34,060 nt of DNA from Leisingera sp. JC1 (GCF_001679925.1 NZ_LYUZ01000114.1:139807-173866); one strand, 5' to 3'; shown: positions 16,691-24,375, counted from the stretch's first letter. Numbers and translations: made by a program. The notes: generated by a model from the letters alone, not told the origin.

Positions 16691-16699
16691 CTGTCTTGG
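16633..16699. repeat. 67-base interrupted palindrome downstream of mbfA
   Basis: CCAAGACAG pairs with CTGTCTTGG at the ends, CAAGGG with CCCTTG inside, then CCGCGC with GCGCGG, and an internal GGCGGC-TGT-GCCGCC hairpin sits in the right half. It ends 26 bases after the mbfA stop (in mbfA orientation) and may act as its terminator. Confidence 0.55.
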
Positions 16700-16724
16700 C
16701 CAAGCGGAGCAGCTCGCAGCGCTT

Positions 16725-17699
16725 CTAACCGCTGCCGATCAGCGCGCCGGCGCCGAGCACCAAGGCGCCGCCCAGCACTACCTGCATGGTGGCGCGCCAG
16801 AACGGAGTCTCCATGAACTTGTTCTGGATCCAGGCGATGGCCCAAAGCTCGACAAAGACGATCAGCAGCGCCAGCGTGGTGGCGGTCCAGAACTCCGGGA
16901 TCAGATAGGGCAGGGCGTGGCCGAGGCCGCCGACGGTGGTCATGATGCCAGAGGCGAGGCCGCGTTTCAGCGGTGAGCCGCGGCCGGAGAGTTCACCATC
17001 ATCCGAGGCGGCTTCGGTGAAGCCCATCGAGATGCCGGCCCCGACCGAGGCCGCCATGCCGACCAGGAAGGTGGTCCAGGTGTCCTGGGTGGCAAAGGCA
17101 GTGGCAAAGATTGGCGCCAGGGTGGAGACCGAGCCGTCCATCAGCCCGGCCAGTCCCGGCTGCACCCAGGTCAGCACGAACTGGCGGTGGGCGGCGCGGT
17201 CCTCGTCGGCGCGGGTGTCTTCGTCCAGATGCGCCTCCTGCAGCTCGCCGGCGCGGGCCTGGTGGCCTGCCTCGGCGGCGGCCAGGTCGCCCAGCAGTTT
17301 TCGGGTGGCAGCATCCTGGGTGCGGGCGGCGGCAGCGGTGTAAAACCGCTCGGCGTCGCGTTCCATCGCACGGGCCTCGTCGCGGATGCGGTCGAGGCTG
17401 AGGTTCTCCATCAGCCAGACCGGGCGGCGGGCGTAGTATCCCGCCACATGCTCGCGCCGGATCAGCGGGATCGCCGGGCCGAACCGCGCCTCGTGCAGGG
17501 CAATCAGCTGGGCGCGGTGCTCGTCCTCCTCCTCCGCCATACCGTCAAACATCGCGGCAGAGGCCGGGTATTCACCGCGCAGCCGCTCGGCGTAGCCGCG
17601 GTAGATGCGCGCATCGTCCTCCTCGGAGGAGATCGCAAGGGCCAGAATCTCTTGCCCGGTCAGTTCCGTAAACCGTTTGCGCTGGGTGAAAAAACGCAT
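16725..17699 (-). CDS. mbfA: membrane-bound ferritin-like iron exporter
   Basis: This 324-residue protein joins a ferritin/erythrin-like N-terminal domain (residues ~10-165) to a C-terminal VIT1/CCC1-like membrane domain (~175-324). The diiron pattern is visible: acidic residues E26/E27, an ExxH at E58-H61 within EEEDEH, and a second ExxH at E143-H146. The membrane part carries GLMDGSVSTLAPIFATAFA and GMAASVGAGISMGFTEAASDDGE, typical of the family. In Agrobacterium and Bradyrhizobium, MbfA exports iron from the inner membrane and protects against iron and peroxide stress under Irr control. Here an Irr-type box overlaps the promoter, which agrees. AGGGG lies before the ATG. A TetR gene is divergent. 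Confidence 0.95.
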   Translation of the reverse strand: MRFFTQRKRFTELTGQEILALAISSEEDDARIYRGYAERLRGEYPASAAMFDGMAEEEDEHRAQLIALHEARFGPAIPLIRREHVAGYYARRPVWLMENLSLDRIRDEARAMERDAERFYTAAAARTQDAATRKLLGDLAAAEAGHQARAGELQEAHLDEDTRADEDRAAHRQFVLTWVQPGLAGLMDGSVSTLAPIFATAFATQDTWTTFLVGMAASVGAGISMGFTEAASDDGELSGRGSPLKRGLASGIMTTVGGLGHALPYLIPEFWTATTLALLIVFVELWAIAWIQNKFMETPFWRATMQVVLGGALVLGAGALIGSG

Positions 17700-17713
17700 C
17701 TGCTGCCCCTCAG

Positions 17714-17730
17714 TTTAGAATAATTCTAAA
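17714..17730 (-). promoter_or_regulatory. Irr box (iron control element) of mbfA
   Basis: TTTAGAA-TAA-TTCTAAA is a perfect 7-3-7 palindrome matching the iron control element bound by Irr in alphaproteobacteria. It starts just inside the -10 box and ends 15 bases before the mbfA start codon, the position expected for repression when iron is low. Confidence 0.9.
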
Positions 17731-17756
17731 TATAACTGTTCCGCGAGGGAGCGCAA
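17729..17756 (-). promoter_or_regulatory. sigma70-type promoter of mbfA
   Basis: On the minus strand TTGCGC (17756-17751) is followed after 16 bases by TATATT (17734-17729). The -10 box runs into the Irr box, so bound Irr would cover the transcription start. Confidence 0.65.
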
Positions 17757-17836
17757 GATGATGCGGGTTCTGCTGTTGCAATGGAGCGGCGCAGGCTACA
17801 TTAGGCCCAGACCCCTACGCAGCCATTGGAGCCCGC

Positions 17837-18454
17837 ATGAACCAGCAAGCCAGCGTCCTGCGCACCGGCCGGAAATTCGACCAGGTCCTGGAAGGCGCGC
17901 GCGAGGTGTTCCTGGCGGACGGGTTCGAGGGCGCGAGCGTCGACAAGATCGCCAAGGCGGCGGGGGTCTCCAAGGCGACGCTCTACAGCTATTTCCCCGA
18001 CAAGCGGGTCCTGTTCATGGAGGTGGTGCGCTCTGCCTGCGTGCAGCAGGCGGACGCCTCGCTGGATCTGGCACCGGGCAGTTGCGGGCCGCGGGATGTG
18101 CTGCGGGCGGCGGCGGAGCGGGTGCACGGGGTGCTGCTGGGCGGTTTCAGCCTGCAGCTGTTCCGTATTTTCGTAGCAGAGGCCGACCGGTTCCCGGAGC
18201 TGGGGCCGATGTTCTATGAAAGCGGCCCGATGGTGCTGCATGGCGAGATTCAGGCGTATATTGAGGCCGCTGCAGGACGGGGCGAGCTGAATGTGGCGGA
18301 TGCCAATCTGGCCGCGGCGCAGTTCATCGAGCTGTGCAAGGCCGATATTTTCCTGCGCTTCCTGTTCAAGATCGACACCGAGTTCTCGGACGCCGAGCGC
18401 GAGCATGTGATCAGCGGCGCGATTGACACCTTCCTGGCGCGGTTCGGGGCTTGA
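17837..18454 (+). CDS. TetR/AcrR family transcriptional regulator
   Basis: This is a 205-residue TetR-type repressor. The DNA-binding domain spans residues ~10-60, with the helix-turn-helix SVDKIAKAAGVSKATLYSYFPDKRVLF strongly matching the family. The C-terminal ligand domain is all-helical (residues ~70-205) and of the common AefR-like type, containing LFRIFVAEADRFPELGPMFYESGP. The ligand is unknown. It is divergent from mbfA with 137 bases between. No palindrome other than the Irr box is obvious there, so self-regulation is not demonstrated. A GGAG lies before the ATG. It converges on the cytochrome c' gene with a 15-base gap. Confidence 0.92.
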   Translation: MNQQASVLRTGRKFDQVLEGAREVFLADGFEGASVDKIAKAAGVSKATLYSYFPDKRVLFMEVVRSACVQQADASLDLAPGSCGPRDVLRAAAERVHGVLLGGFSLQLFRIFVAEADRFPELGPMFYESGPMVLHGEIQAYIEAAAGRGELNVADANLAAAQFIELCKADIFLRFLFKIDTEFSDAEREHVISGAIDTFLARFGA

Positions 18455-18469
18455 ACCGGTCTTTCCCGA

Positions 18470-18946
18470 TTAGTGCGTGGTGAAGCTGTTGGGGGTCCTG
18501 CGGTAGGTCTCGTGGCAGCTGAGGCAGCCTTGCATCAGCCCTGGCAGGGTGCGGCGCAGGGCGGGCAGGGAGCGGGTGCTTAGGGCTCTGGCCGCAATTT
18601 CGGCTGATTTGGCCCGGGCTTCGAAATCATCCCAGGATGTCCAGATCTGCGGCCGGGCGTGACTGCGCGGGTCCATCCGGTGTTTCCTGAAGTGCTTGCG
18701 GATGCTGCTGGTGGATGTGATCAGCTGCCGCCGGGCAGCGCGTGCCTTGCTCTGATCGAAGACCGCGCGCCCGGCCATCATGGCAGTGAGCACATCCATG
18801 GCGGCCTTTTGCGTGGTCATCAGGGTGATGCGGCGGGTCACATGCTTGCTGACCCCGTCACTGGCGGTGACCGGGGCAGAGGGCCCGGCGGCAAGGGCCG
18901 CGAGGAGCGCAAGGCAGGCGAGCGGTTTGAGCAGGCGCAGGGTCAT
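18470..18946 (-). CDS. cytochrome c' (class II c-type cytochrome)
   Basis: This is a 158-residue periplasmic cytochrome. The N-terminus carries a cleavable signal peptide (about residues 1-28, ending near TAS). The heme attachment site CLSCH (C141, C144, H145) is close to the C-terminus, as in the four-helix-bundle class II cytochromes. Cytochromes c' bind NO and are often linked to nitric-oxide tolerance, and a plain electron-transfer cytochrome of the c-556 type remains possible. The ATG at 18946 begins the signal peptide. A reading from 19036 would precede it with unrelated sequence and cross the SOS box. The gene is divergent from imuB, and the LexA box lies 40 bases upstream of its start. 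Confidence 0.87.
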   Translation of the reverse strand: MTLRLLKPLACLALLAALAAGPSAPVTASDGVSKHVTRRITLMTTQKAAMDVLTAMMAGRAVFDQSKARAARRQLITSTSSIRKHFRKHRMDPRSHARPQIWTSWDDFEARAKSAEIAARALSTRSLPALRRTLPGLMQGCLSCHETYRRTPNSFTTH

Positions 18947-18965
18947 GGCGCGGTCCCGGGCCGGA

Positions 18966-18994
18966 TTGACCGAATCGAATAAATGGAACAAAAT
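18966..18994 (+). promoter_or_regulatory. promoter of imuB
   Basis: TTGACC at 18966-18971 is followed after 17 bases by CAAAAT at 18989-18994. The -10 box lies inside the LexA box, which fits an SOS-repressed promoter. Confidence 0.6.
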
Positions 18995-19000
18995 GGGAAC
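18986..19000 (+). promoter_or_regulatory. LexA box (SOS operator)
   Basis: GAAC-AAAATGG-GAAC is an exact GAAC-N7-GAAC direct repeat, the alphaproteobacterial LexA site. It sits 71 bases before the imuB start and 39 bases before the divergent cytochrome c' start. A third GAAC follows at 19011-19014. Confidence 0.85.
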
Positions 19001-19022
19001 ATCTGCACTGGAACTCCTGTAA

Positions 19023-19048
19023 CCTGCCGTCTGCACCTGCCGTCTGCC
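19023..19048. repeat. 13-base tandem duplication in the imuB leader
   Basis: CCTGCCGTCTGCA is followed directly by CCTGCCGTCTGCC, 12 of 13 bases identical, between the LexA box and the imuB start codon. Confidence 0.7.
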
Positions 19049-19071
19049 GGCCCCTGCTGCGTGATCTGCCC

Positions 19072-20745
19072 ATGCCCCATCGCCGCATTCTGTCGCTGTG
19101 GTTTCCGCGCCTTGGCGCCGAACGCATTCTGCGGGCGGAGCGCGGCGGCATTGCCGGGCCGCTGGCCGTTGCCGAGGAAGTGTCCAACACCCAGGTTATT
19201 TCCGCGTTAAACTTGGCGGCCTCGGCAGAGGGGCTGCAGGCCGGCCAGCCGTTGCGCGATGCCCATGCGATGTGCGCGGGCCTGGTGGTGCGGCCGCGCA
19301 ACCGCGCGGCGGAGGCGGCGTTTCTGGCCGCACTCAGGCGCTGGGCGGGCAAGTTCAGCCCCTGGGTGGCTGAGGCCGGGGAGGACGGGCTGACCATCGA
19401 TCTCACCGGCTGCGCGCATCTGTTCGGCAGCGAGGCGGCGCTGATGGAGACGGCGGGGCAGGATTGCGCGGAGATGGGGCTGAGCGTGCGGATGGGGCTG
19501 GCCGATACCCTGGGCGCGGCCTGGGCGCTGGCGCGCTACGCGGGCGAGGAGGCGGCGCCGGAACGGTCGGGTGACGCCATCGACCAGGAGGCGCGCGCAA
19601 CCCGTGCCCGGGCGCAGAAACGCCAAGGCGTCAAGCGGCGCCATTGGACCCGGGGCGGCGCGGCGCCGCAGCTGCAGGCGGCGGTGCCGCAGCTGGGGCG
19701 GATTGCCGAAGCCGGCCAGGCCTATGGCGCGCTGGCGCCCTTGCCGGTGGCGGCCTTGCGGCTGGACAGCGCCACGGTGGCGCAGCTGAACCGGCTGGGG
19801 CTTCGGCGGATCGGCGACCTGCTGGGCCAGCCGCGGGCCAGCCTGGCGCGCCGCTTCGGCCAGGGGCTGGTGCTGCGGCTGGACCAGGCGATGGGCAGCG
19901 CGCCGGAGCCGGTCTCGCCCGCGCGCAGCCCGGACCATTTTGCGGTGCGGCTGACCCTGCCGGAGCCGATCGGGCTGATGGAGGACCTGCTGGCAGGCAT
20001 TGACCGGATGCTGCCGCGGCTGTGTGCCCGGCTGGAGGCGCGCGGAAAGGGGGCGCGGGTTTTGCGGCTGGAGGCGCACCGCTGCGATCAGGAAATGGAG
20101 GCGGTGACCCTGGGCCTGGCCCGTGCCAGCCGCGATCCCGCCCGCATCCGGCCGCTGCTGGAGATGAAGCTGGAGCAGATCGACGCGGGCTATGGCATCG
20201 ACATGCTGCGGCTGGAGGTCTTGCAGGCGGAAGCCATTCACGCCCGCACCCCGGCGGGCCACATGCAGGCAAGTGCCGCGGCGCGGGCGCGGCAGGAGGA
20301 TGGCGCCGCGCTGGAGGATCTGATCGGCCGGCTGGGTGCGCGGCTGGGGATGGAGGCGATCACCCGCTATCACCCGGCGGAGAGCCACATTCCGGAAAAA
20401 AACTTCACCGTGCAGGCGGCGGCCTGGTCGGAGCCTGCGTCCGGCGACTGGCCACTGCCGCCGCGCCCGCGGCCGCTGCTGTTGTGGCGGCCCGAGCTGG
20501 TGCATGCGCCGGATGTGCCGCAGGTGCCGGAGCAGTTCAGGTGGCGCGGCCGGGACTGGCAGCTGGCAGCGGCGGAGGGGCCGGAGCGGATCGCGCCCGA
20601 GTGGTGGCTGGAGGACCCGGCGTGGCGCAGCGGCGTGCGCGATTACTGGGTGGTGGTGACGGGCTGCGGCACGCGGCTGTGGCTGTTCTTTGCCCATGGC
20701 GGCGCGCTGTCGCCCGGCTGGTTCTGCCATGGGTCGTTTGCGTGA
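19072..20745 (+). CDS. imuB: ImuB, catalytically inactive Y-family DNA polymerase homologue
   Basis: This is a 557-residue protein of the ImuB group. In the known mutasome, ImuB links ImuA, the DnaE2 polymerase and the beta clamp for damage-induced mutagenesis. The N-terminus ILSLWFPRLGAERI replaces the catalytic DxD region of active Y-family polymerases, consistent with a structural role. Palm, thumb and little-finger regions follow (residues ~5-380), with a lysine/arginine-rich insertion around 180-205, and the C-terminal block WWLEDPAWRSGVRDYWVV is typical of ImuB. A LexA box overlaps the promoter. Neither imuA upstream nor dnaE2 downstream is present, unlike the usual cassette. The ATG at 19072 lacks a good ribosome site. 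Confidence 0.9.
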   Translation: MPHRRILSLWFPRLGAERILRAERGGIAGPLAVAEEVSNTQVISALNLAASAEGLQAGQPLRDAHAMCAGLVVRPRNRAAEAAFLAALRRWAGKFSPWVAEAGEDGLTIDLTGCAHLFGSEAALMETAGQDCAEMGLSVRMGLADTLGAAWALARYAGEEAAPERSGDAIDQEARATRARAQKRQGVKRRHWTRGGAAPQLQAAVPQLGRIAEAGQAYGALAPLPVAALRLDSATVAQLNRLGLRRIGDLLGQPRASLARRFGQGLVLRLDQAMGSAPEPVSPARSPDHFAVRLTLPEPIGLMEDLLAGIDRMLPRLCARLEARGKGARVLRLEAHRCDQEMEAVTLGLARASRDPARIRPLLEMKLEQIDAGYGIDMLRLEVLQAEAIHARTPAGHMQASAAARARQEDGAALEDLIGRLGARLGMEAITRYHPAESHIPEKNFTVQAAAWSEPASGDWPLPPRPRPLLLWRPELVHAPDVPQVPEQFRWRGRDWQLAAAEGPERIAPEWWLEDPAWRSGVRDYWVVVTGCGTRLWLFFAHGGALSPGWFCHGSFA

Positions 20746-20822
20746 GTGTGTGCTTGGACAGTTCGGCGCGCGGCGAAGGGTTTTGCTTGGGTGTCCCTGT
20801 GCAAACCGCATAAGGTAGGGGC

Positions 20823-21512
20823 ATGATCACACCGCGTTTCGACATTCTGGGCCAGGCCATCAGCGACGCCAGCCGCACGCAGATGCTGTGCGAGCTGATG
20901 GAGGGGCGCGCCTATACTAACAAGGAACTGGCGGCGGCGGCTGGGGTGACGCCGCAGACCGCCTCGGCGCATTTGCGGCTGCTGCAGGACGCAGGCCTTG
21001 TGGTGGCGGAAAAGCGCGGGCGCTGTGTCTATCACCGGCTGGCCGGCGCAGAGGTGGCCCATGCGCTGGAGCAGCTGGCGGCGATTGCGCCGGCCGACAG
21101 CCTGCACCGCGCCCAGCAGCGCAAGGCGGGCGGGCTGGCGCAGCTGCGCAGCTGTTACGACCATCTGGCCGGGCCGCTGGCGGTGGCGATGACCCGCGCC
21201 TTCCTGGACCGCGGCATGCTGGTGGAGGAACAGGGCGCCTTTCGCGCGGTGCCAGCCGGGGAGTGGCTGAAACTGGGGGTGGTTCTGCCGGAAAAGACAA
21301 GCCGCCAGCCCTTTGCCCGGCCCTGTCTGGACTGGACCGAGCGCAAGCTGCATGTGGCCGGTCCGATGGGGCGGCAAATCCTGGAGCACGCCTTGGAGAG
21401 AGGCTGGGTCAAGCGGCACCGGCACAAGCGCGGGCTGCTGCTGACCGCGCCCGGACGGGTGGCGCTGGAGCAGATCCTGGGGGTGCAATGCGGGGAGCTG
21501 GCGGCGGCCTGA
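20823..21512 (+). CDS. ArsR-like winged-helix transcriptional regulator
   Basis: This is a 229-residue regulator. The N-terminal ArsR/SmtB-type winged helix covers residues ~5-85, with the recognition segment YTNKELAAAAGVTPQTASAHLRLL and the wing VVAEKRGRCVYHRL. The C-terminal ~130 residues form a second domain, containing LRSCYDHLAGPLAVAMTRAFLDRG, seen in longer ArsR-family proteins. A clear CxC metal site is not visible, so metal sensing is not supported. It starts 77 bases after imuB on the same strand. No terminator is obvious between them, so induction with imuB by read-through is possible but unproven. Confidence 0.88.
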   Translation: MITPRFDILGQAISDASRTQMLCELMEGRAYTNKELAAAAGVTPQTASAHLRLLQDAGLVVAEKRGRCVYHRLAGAEVAHALEQLAAIAPADSLHRAQQRKAGGLAQLRSCYDHLAGPLAVAMTRAFLDRGMLVEEQGAFRAVPAGEWLKLGVVLPEKTSRQPFARPCLDWTERKLHVAGPMGRQILEHALERGWVKRHRHKRGLLLTAPGRVALEQILGVQCGELAAA

Positions 21513-21638
21513 GTGGGCCTGAAAAGGCTCTGATACAGGCGGAAACGCGCTAGTTGCGCCTGTGCGCATCCTGCACCACACGAAAAATCGAACGTTAAAA
21601 CCCTTGATTTGCCGGGGAAACGGCGCAACCTGTTATCT

Positions 21639-21983
21639 ATGAGCTTTGATCAGGTGCAGCCTTTTCCCGGATCTCCCATACCTCAGCAAGTCGCCTTTGA
21701 CCGCCGGGAACTGTCGGTCATCATGACGTTGTACGGCCGCATGGTGGCGGCTGGGGAATGGCGCGATTACGGGATTTCTTCCTTGCGCGATCTGGCAGTT
21801 TTCTCCGTTTTCCGGCGCACGGCAGAGCATCCGCTCTACCGGATCGAAAAGCGCCCCAAGCTGCGGCAGCGGCAGGGGCAGTATTCGGTGGTCGGCATGG
21901 ACGGGCATATCCTGAAGCGCGGGGCGGATCTGAAGACCGTGCTGAGGGTGCTGGAGCGCAAGCTGATCCGCTCCGTGGAGTAG
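21639..21983 (+). CDS. DUF2794 domain-containing protein
   Basis: This is a 114-residue member of DUF2794, a small family found in alphaproteobacteria with no known function. The conserved run is present from RRELSVIMTLYGRMVAAGEWRD through LAVFSVFRRTAEHPLYRIEKRPKL to QYSVVGMDGHILKRG. It has no signal peptide or membrane segment, so it is probably cytoplasmic. The ATG at 21639 gives the family N-terminus. A longer reading from 21609 has no support. It stands alone, convergent with the NlpC/P60 gene, with two hairpins in the gap. Confidence 0.9.
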   Translation: MSFDQVQPFPGSPIPQQVAFDRRELSVIMTLYGRMVAAGEWRDYGISSLRDLAVFSVFRRTAEHPLYRIEKRPKLRQRQGQYSVVGMDGHILKRGADLKTVLRVLERKLIRSVE

Positions 21984-22009
21984 CCGCAGGGTTTGCGGCG
22001 GAGCGGGAA

Positions 22010-22054
22010 CCGGAAAATTCGGATTTTCCGGCCAAAAATCTTCGCAAGATTTTT
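22010..22054. terminator. paired A/T-arm hairpins between convergent DUF2794 and NlpC/P60 genes
   Basis: CCGGAAAAT and ATTTTCCGG pair around four bases (22010-22031). AAAAATCTT and AAGATTTTT pair perfectly around CGC (22034-22054), which gives U-runs on both strands. It probably terminates both genes and is related to the element at 11499-11542. Confidence 0.7.
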
Positions 22055-22078
22055 ACCGCCGGTGGCGGCGGGCGCGGG

Positions 22079-22903
22079 TTACGCCAGCCGTTTGTGCGCG
22101 GTGACCGGACCGTCGCCCTGCGTTTGGATACGCTCAATTGCTGCGGTGATAGGTTCAATCGCCACTGCCATATCGTGGGCATTGGCGTGGATCAGGGTTT
22201 CTGCGTCCCGCACCAGTGCGACATGGCCCTTCCAGAACAGGAGGTCGCCGCGCTGGCAGTCACCGGCGGGGGCGTCTTCTCCCAGCTCCGTCTCTTGCAT
22301 GTCGCTGTCGCCGGGGCAGGCAGTTCCGCAGGCCAGGAGCGCCGCCTGCACCAGGCCGGAGCAGTCGATGCCAAAGCGGCTGTTGCCGCCCCAGAGGTAG
22401 GGTGTGCCGAGGAACAGCTCTGCCACTGCCACAGGATCATTGGCATAATCGCCCAAAGGCGACAGGTGGCGGGCGGGGATATAGCCGAGGTTGGTGTCCG
22501 CGAACCGTCCCTCACCACCCAGGACCTGCACCCGGCTGCCGTGGCTGAGCGCATGGGTTTCCGGCGATTTGAAGTCATCTGCGGAATAGGCATGGGTGGC
22601 CGGGGCGCTGACCCAATGAGTGGCCTCGAACGGCGTGGCCAGGGCGGTGCCGGGGACATAGCCCGCATAGAAATCCTTGGCCGCCTGCAAAAACGCCCAG
22701 CCGTCGCGGTCCTCATAGACCGTGACCGCCTCGCCGTAGACCAGCTGGCGGTCGCGGGCGCCGTCCGGCGCGCGCAGCAGGTCCGCGACAGGGACGCCGA
22801 TGCGGGCGGCAGTGCCGTCCACCCGCATCAGCCCCTCGGGCGCGTCCGTCAGATGTGCGGCGGCGATGCGGTCATTCACCGGGGTGCGGCGGCGGTCAGC
22901 CAT
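22079..22903 (-). CDS. NlpC/P60 family cell-wall peptidase
   Basis: This is a 274-residue cysteine peptidase of the NlpC/P60 family. Two SH3-like regions occupy residues ~25-150. The catalytic domain starts near 155, with the cysteine C181 in GIDCSGLVQ, the histidine H227 in KGHVALV and a third polar residue around H239 in LIHANAHDM. Relatives cleave gamma-D-glutamyl-diamino acid bonds in peptidoglycan peptides. There is no signal peptide, so it may act on recycled muropeptides in the cytoplasm, as dipeptidyl-peptidase VI-type enzymes do. The start at 22903 lies four bases after the M17 aminopeptidase stop, so the two peptidases are made together. Confidence 0.93.
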   Translation of the reverse strand: MADRRRTPVNDRIAAAHLTDAPEGLMRVDGTAARIGVPVADLLRAPDGARDRQLVYGEAVTVYEDRDGWAFLQAAKDFYAGYVPGTALATPFEATHWVSAPATHAYSADDFKSPETHALSHGSRVQVLGGEGRFADTNLGYIPARHLSPLGDYANDPVAVAELFLGTPYLWGGNSRFGIDCSGLVQAALLACGTACPGDSDMQETELGEDAPAGDCQRGDLLFWKGHVALVRDAETLIHANAHDMAVAIEPITAAIERIQTQGDGPVTAHKRLA

Positions 22904-22907
22904 GGGA

Positions 22908-24290
22908 TCAGAGCTCCAGCATGTCCGGCAGCGCGGCAAACAGCGCGCGGGCGCCTTGGAGGGCACCGCCCTTAGACCGGCCGGGTGCCGCGCTGGGGGT
23001 CCAGCCGTAGATGTCGAAATGCATGTAGCGGGTGTCCCCGGCAAAGCGGCGCAGGAACAGGGCGGCGGTGATAGAGCCTGCGAACCCGCCCGAGGGCGCG
23101 TTGTCCAGATCGGCGATGCCGGGTTCGATCATCGTCTCATATGGCTCGTGGAAGGGCATCCGCCAGACCGGGTCGGCGGTGCGGACTGCGCTGGCGGCAA
23201 GCGCTGCGGCGTCGCCCTGATGATCGGTATAGAAGGGTGACAGGTCCGGGCCGACGGCCACCCGCGCCGCGCCGGTGAGAGTGGCCATCGAGATCAGCAG
23301 GTCCGGCGTGTCCTCAGCCGCCAGCGCCAGCGCGTCGGCCAGCACTAGGCGCCCCTCGGCGTCGGTGTTGTTGTTTTCCACCGTCAGCCCTTTGCGCGAC
23401 ATCAGCACGTCGCCGGGCCGGAAGGCGGCGCCGGAGACGGCATTTTCCACCGCCGGGATCAGCACGCGCAGCTGCAGGTCCAACCCGGCGTCCATGATCA
23501 TCCGGGCCAGGCCCAGCACGTTGGCCGCGCCGCCCATGTCCTTTTTCATCAGCGCCATGCTGTTACCGGGCTTCAGGTTCAGCCCGCCGGTGTCGAAACA
23601 GACGCCCTTGCCCACCAGGGTCAGCTTGGGGCCGGAGCTGCCCCAGCGTAGGTCGATGAGCCGCGGCGCGCGGGGAGAGGCGCGGCCGACGGTGTGGATC
23701 AGCGGGAAGTTCTGTTCCAGCAGGTCTTCACCCAGGGTAACGGAGGCCTCTGCGCCGAACTCCTGCGCCAGGGCCTCGGCTGCTGCCTGAAGTTCCGCCG
23801 GGCCCATGTCGGAGGCGGGCGTGTTGATCAGGTCGCGGGTGAGGCATTCGGCAGCGGCCAGTGATTCAACCGCGGCGGCATCCACGCCTTCGGGGGCCTG
23901 CAGCGCGGCGGTTTCGCCCGTGGCGTCCTTGTAGCGGTCGAAGCGGTAGGCGGTCAGCAGCCAGCCAAGGGTCTCGCTGGCGGCGTCTTCCGCGGGCAGG
24001 CCGGAGGCGATGCGGTAGGTGCCTGCGGGCAGTTTCTGCGCCGCTTCGGCCAGCACAAAGCGGCGGCGCGCACGCTGGGCAGCGCTGCCGTAGCCCGCCA
24101 GGGCCAATTCAATCCGGCCCTCGGCATCCGGCACCGTCAGCGCCTGGCCGCAGGCGCCGGTGAAGCCCTGCGCCGATGCCCAGGCCTGAACGCGCTGCGG
24201 CTGGCCTGAAAGCCAGCTGTTCAATTCATCGCTTGCAATAACATGCACAGGGCAGGCGTCAGGGCCGGGTTCGGCAAAGACTCGCGGCAT
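22908..24290 (-). CDS. leucyl aminopeptidase family protein (peptidase M17)
   Basis: This is a 460-residue M17 metallo-aminopeptidase that removes N-terminal residues from peptides in the cytoplasm. All expected metal and catalytic residues can be placed: K228, D233, D251, D310, E312 and R314, with the signature NTDAEGRL at 308-315 and the spacing of E. coli PepA. The N-terminal domain (1-150) is more divergent. I chose the ATG at 24290, preceded by CGGAG, over a GTG at 24314. It is followed by the NlpC/P60 gene four bases later, which suggests joint processing of short peptides, possibly from cell-wall turnover. Confidence 0.94.
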   Translation of the reverse strand: MPRVFAEPGPDACPVHVIASDELNSWLSGQPQRVQAWASAQGFTGACGQALTVPDAEGRIELALAGYGSAAQRARRRFVLAEAAQKLPAGTYRIASGLPAEDAASETLGWLLTAYRFDRYKDATGETAALQAPEGVDAAAVESLAAAECLTRDLINTPASDMGPAELQAAAEALAQEFGAEASVTLGEDLLEQNFPLIHTVGRASPRAPRLIDLRWGSSGPKLTLVGKGVCFDTGGLNLKPGNSMALMKKDMGGAANVLGLARMIMDAGLDLQLRVLIPAVENAVSGAAFRPGDVLMSRKGLTVENNNTDAEGRLVLADALALAAEDTPDLLISMATLTGAARVAVGPDLSPFYTDHQGDAAALAASAVRTADPVWRMPFHEPYETMIEPGIADLDNAPSGGFAGSITAALFLRRFAGDTRYMHFDIYGWTPSAAPGRSKGGALQGARALFAALPDMLEL

Positions 24291-24375
24291 CGAAAAAACT
24301 CCGGTTGCAATCACTTCTGATGCGCCAGAGTAGCCGCCGCGGCGCGGCCTGCAAGCCCTGCGGGCTGCACAAATG

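Noticed and set aside
19207-20811. 534-codon minus-strand open frame opposite imuB
   Set aside because: imuB has conserved ImuB sequence and a promoter with a LexA box. The opposite frame is Arg/Gln-rich and without motifs.
24315-24375. GCAAGCCC/GGGCTGC hairpin between the HPt-like and aminopeptidase genes
   Set aside because: The stem has a bulge and no U-run in the direction of transcription, so it is not a convincing terminator or attenuator.
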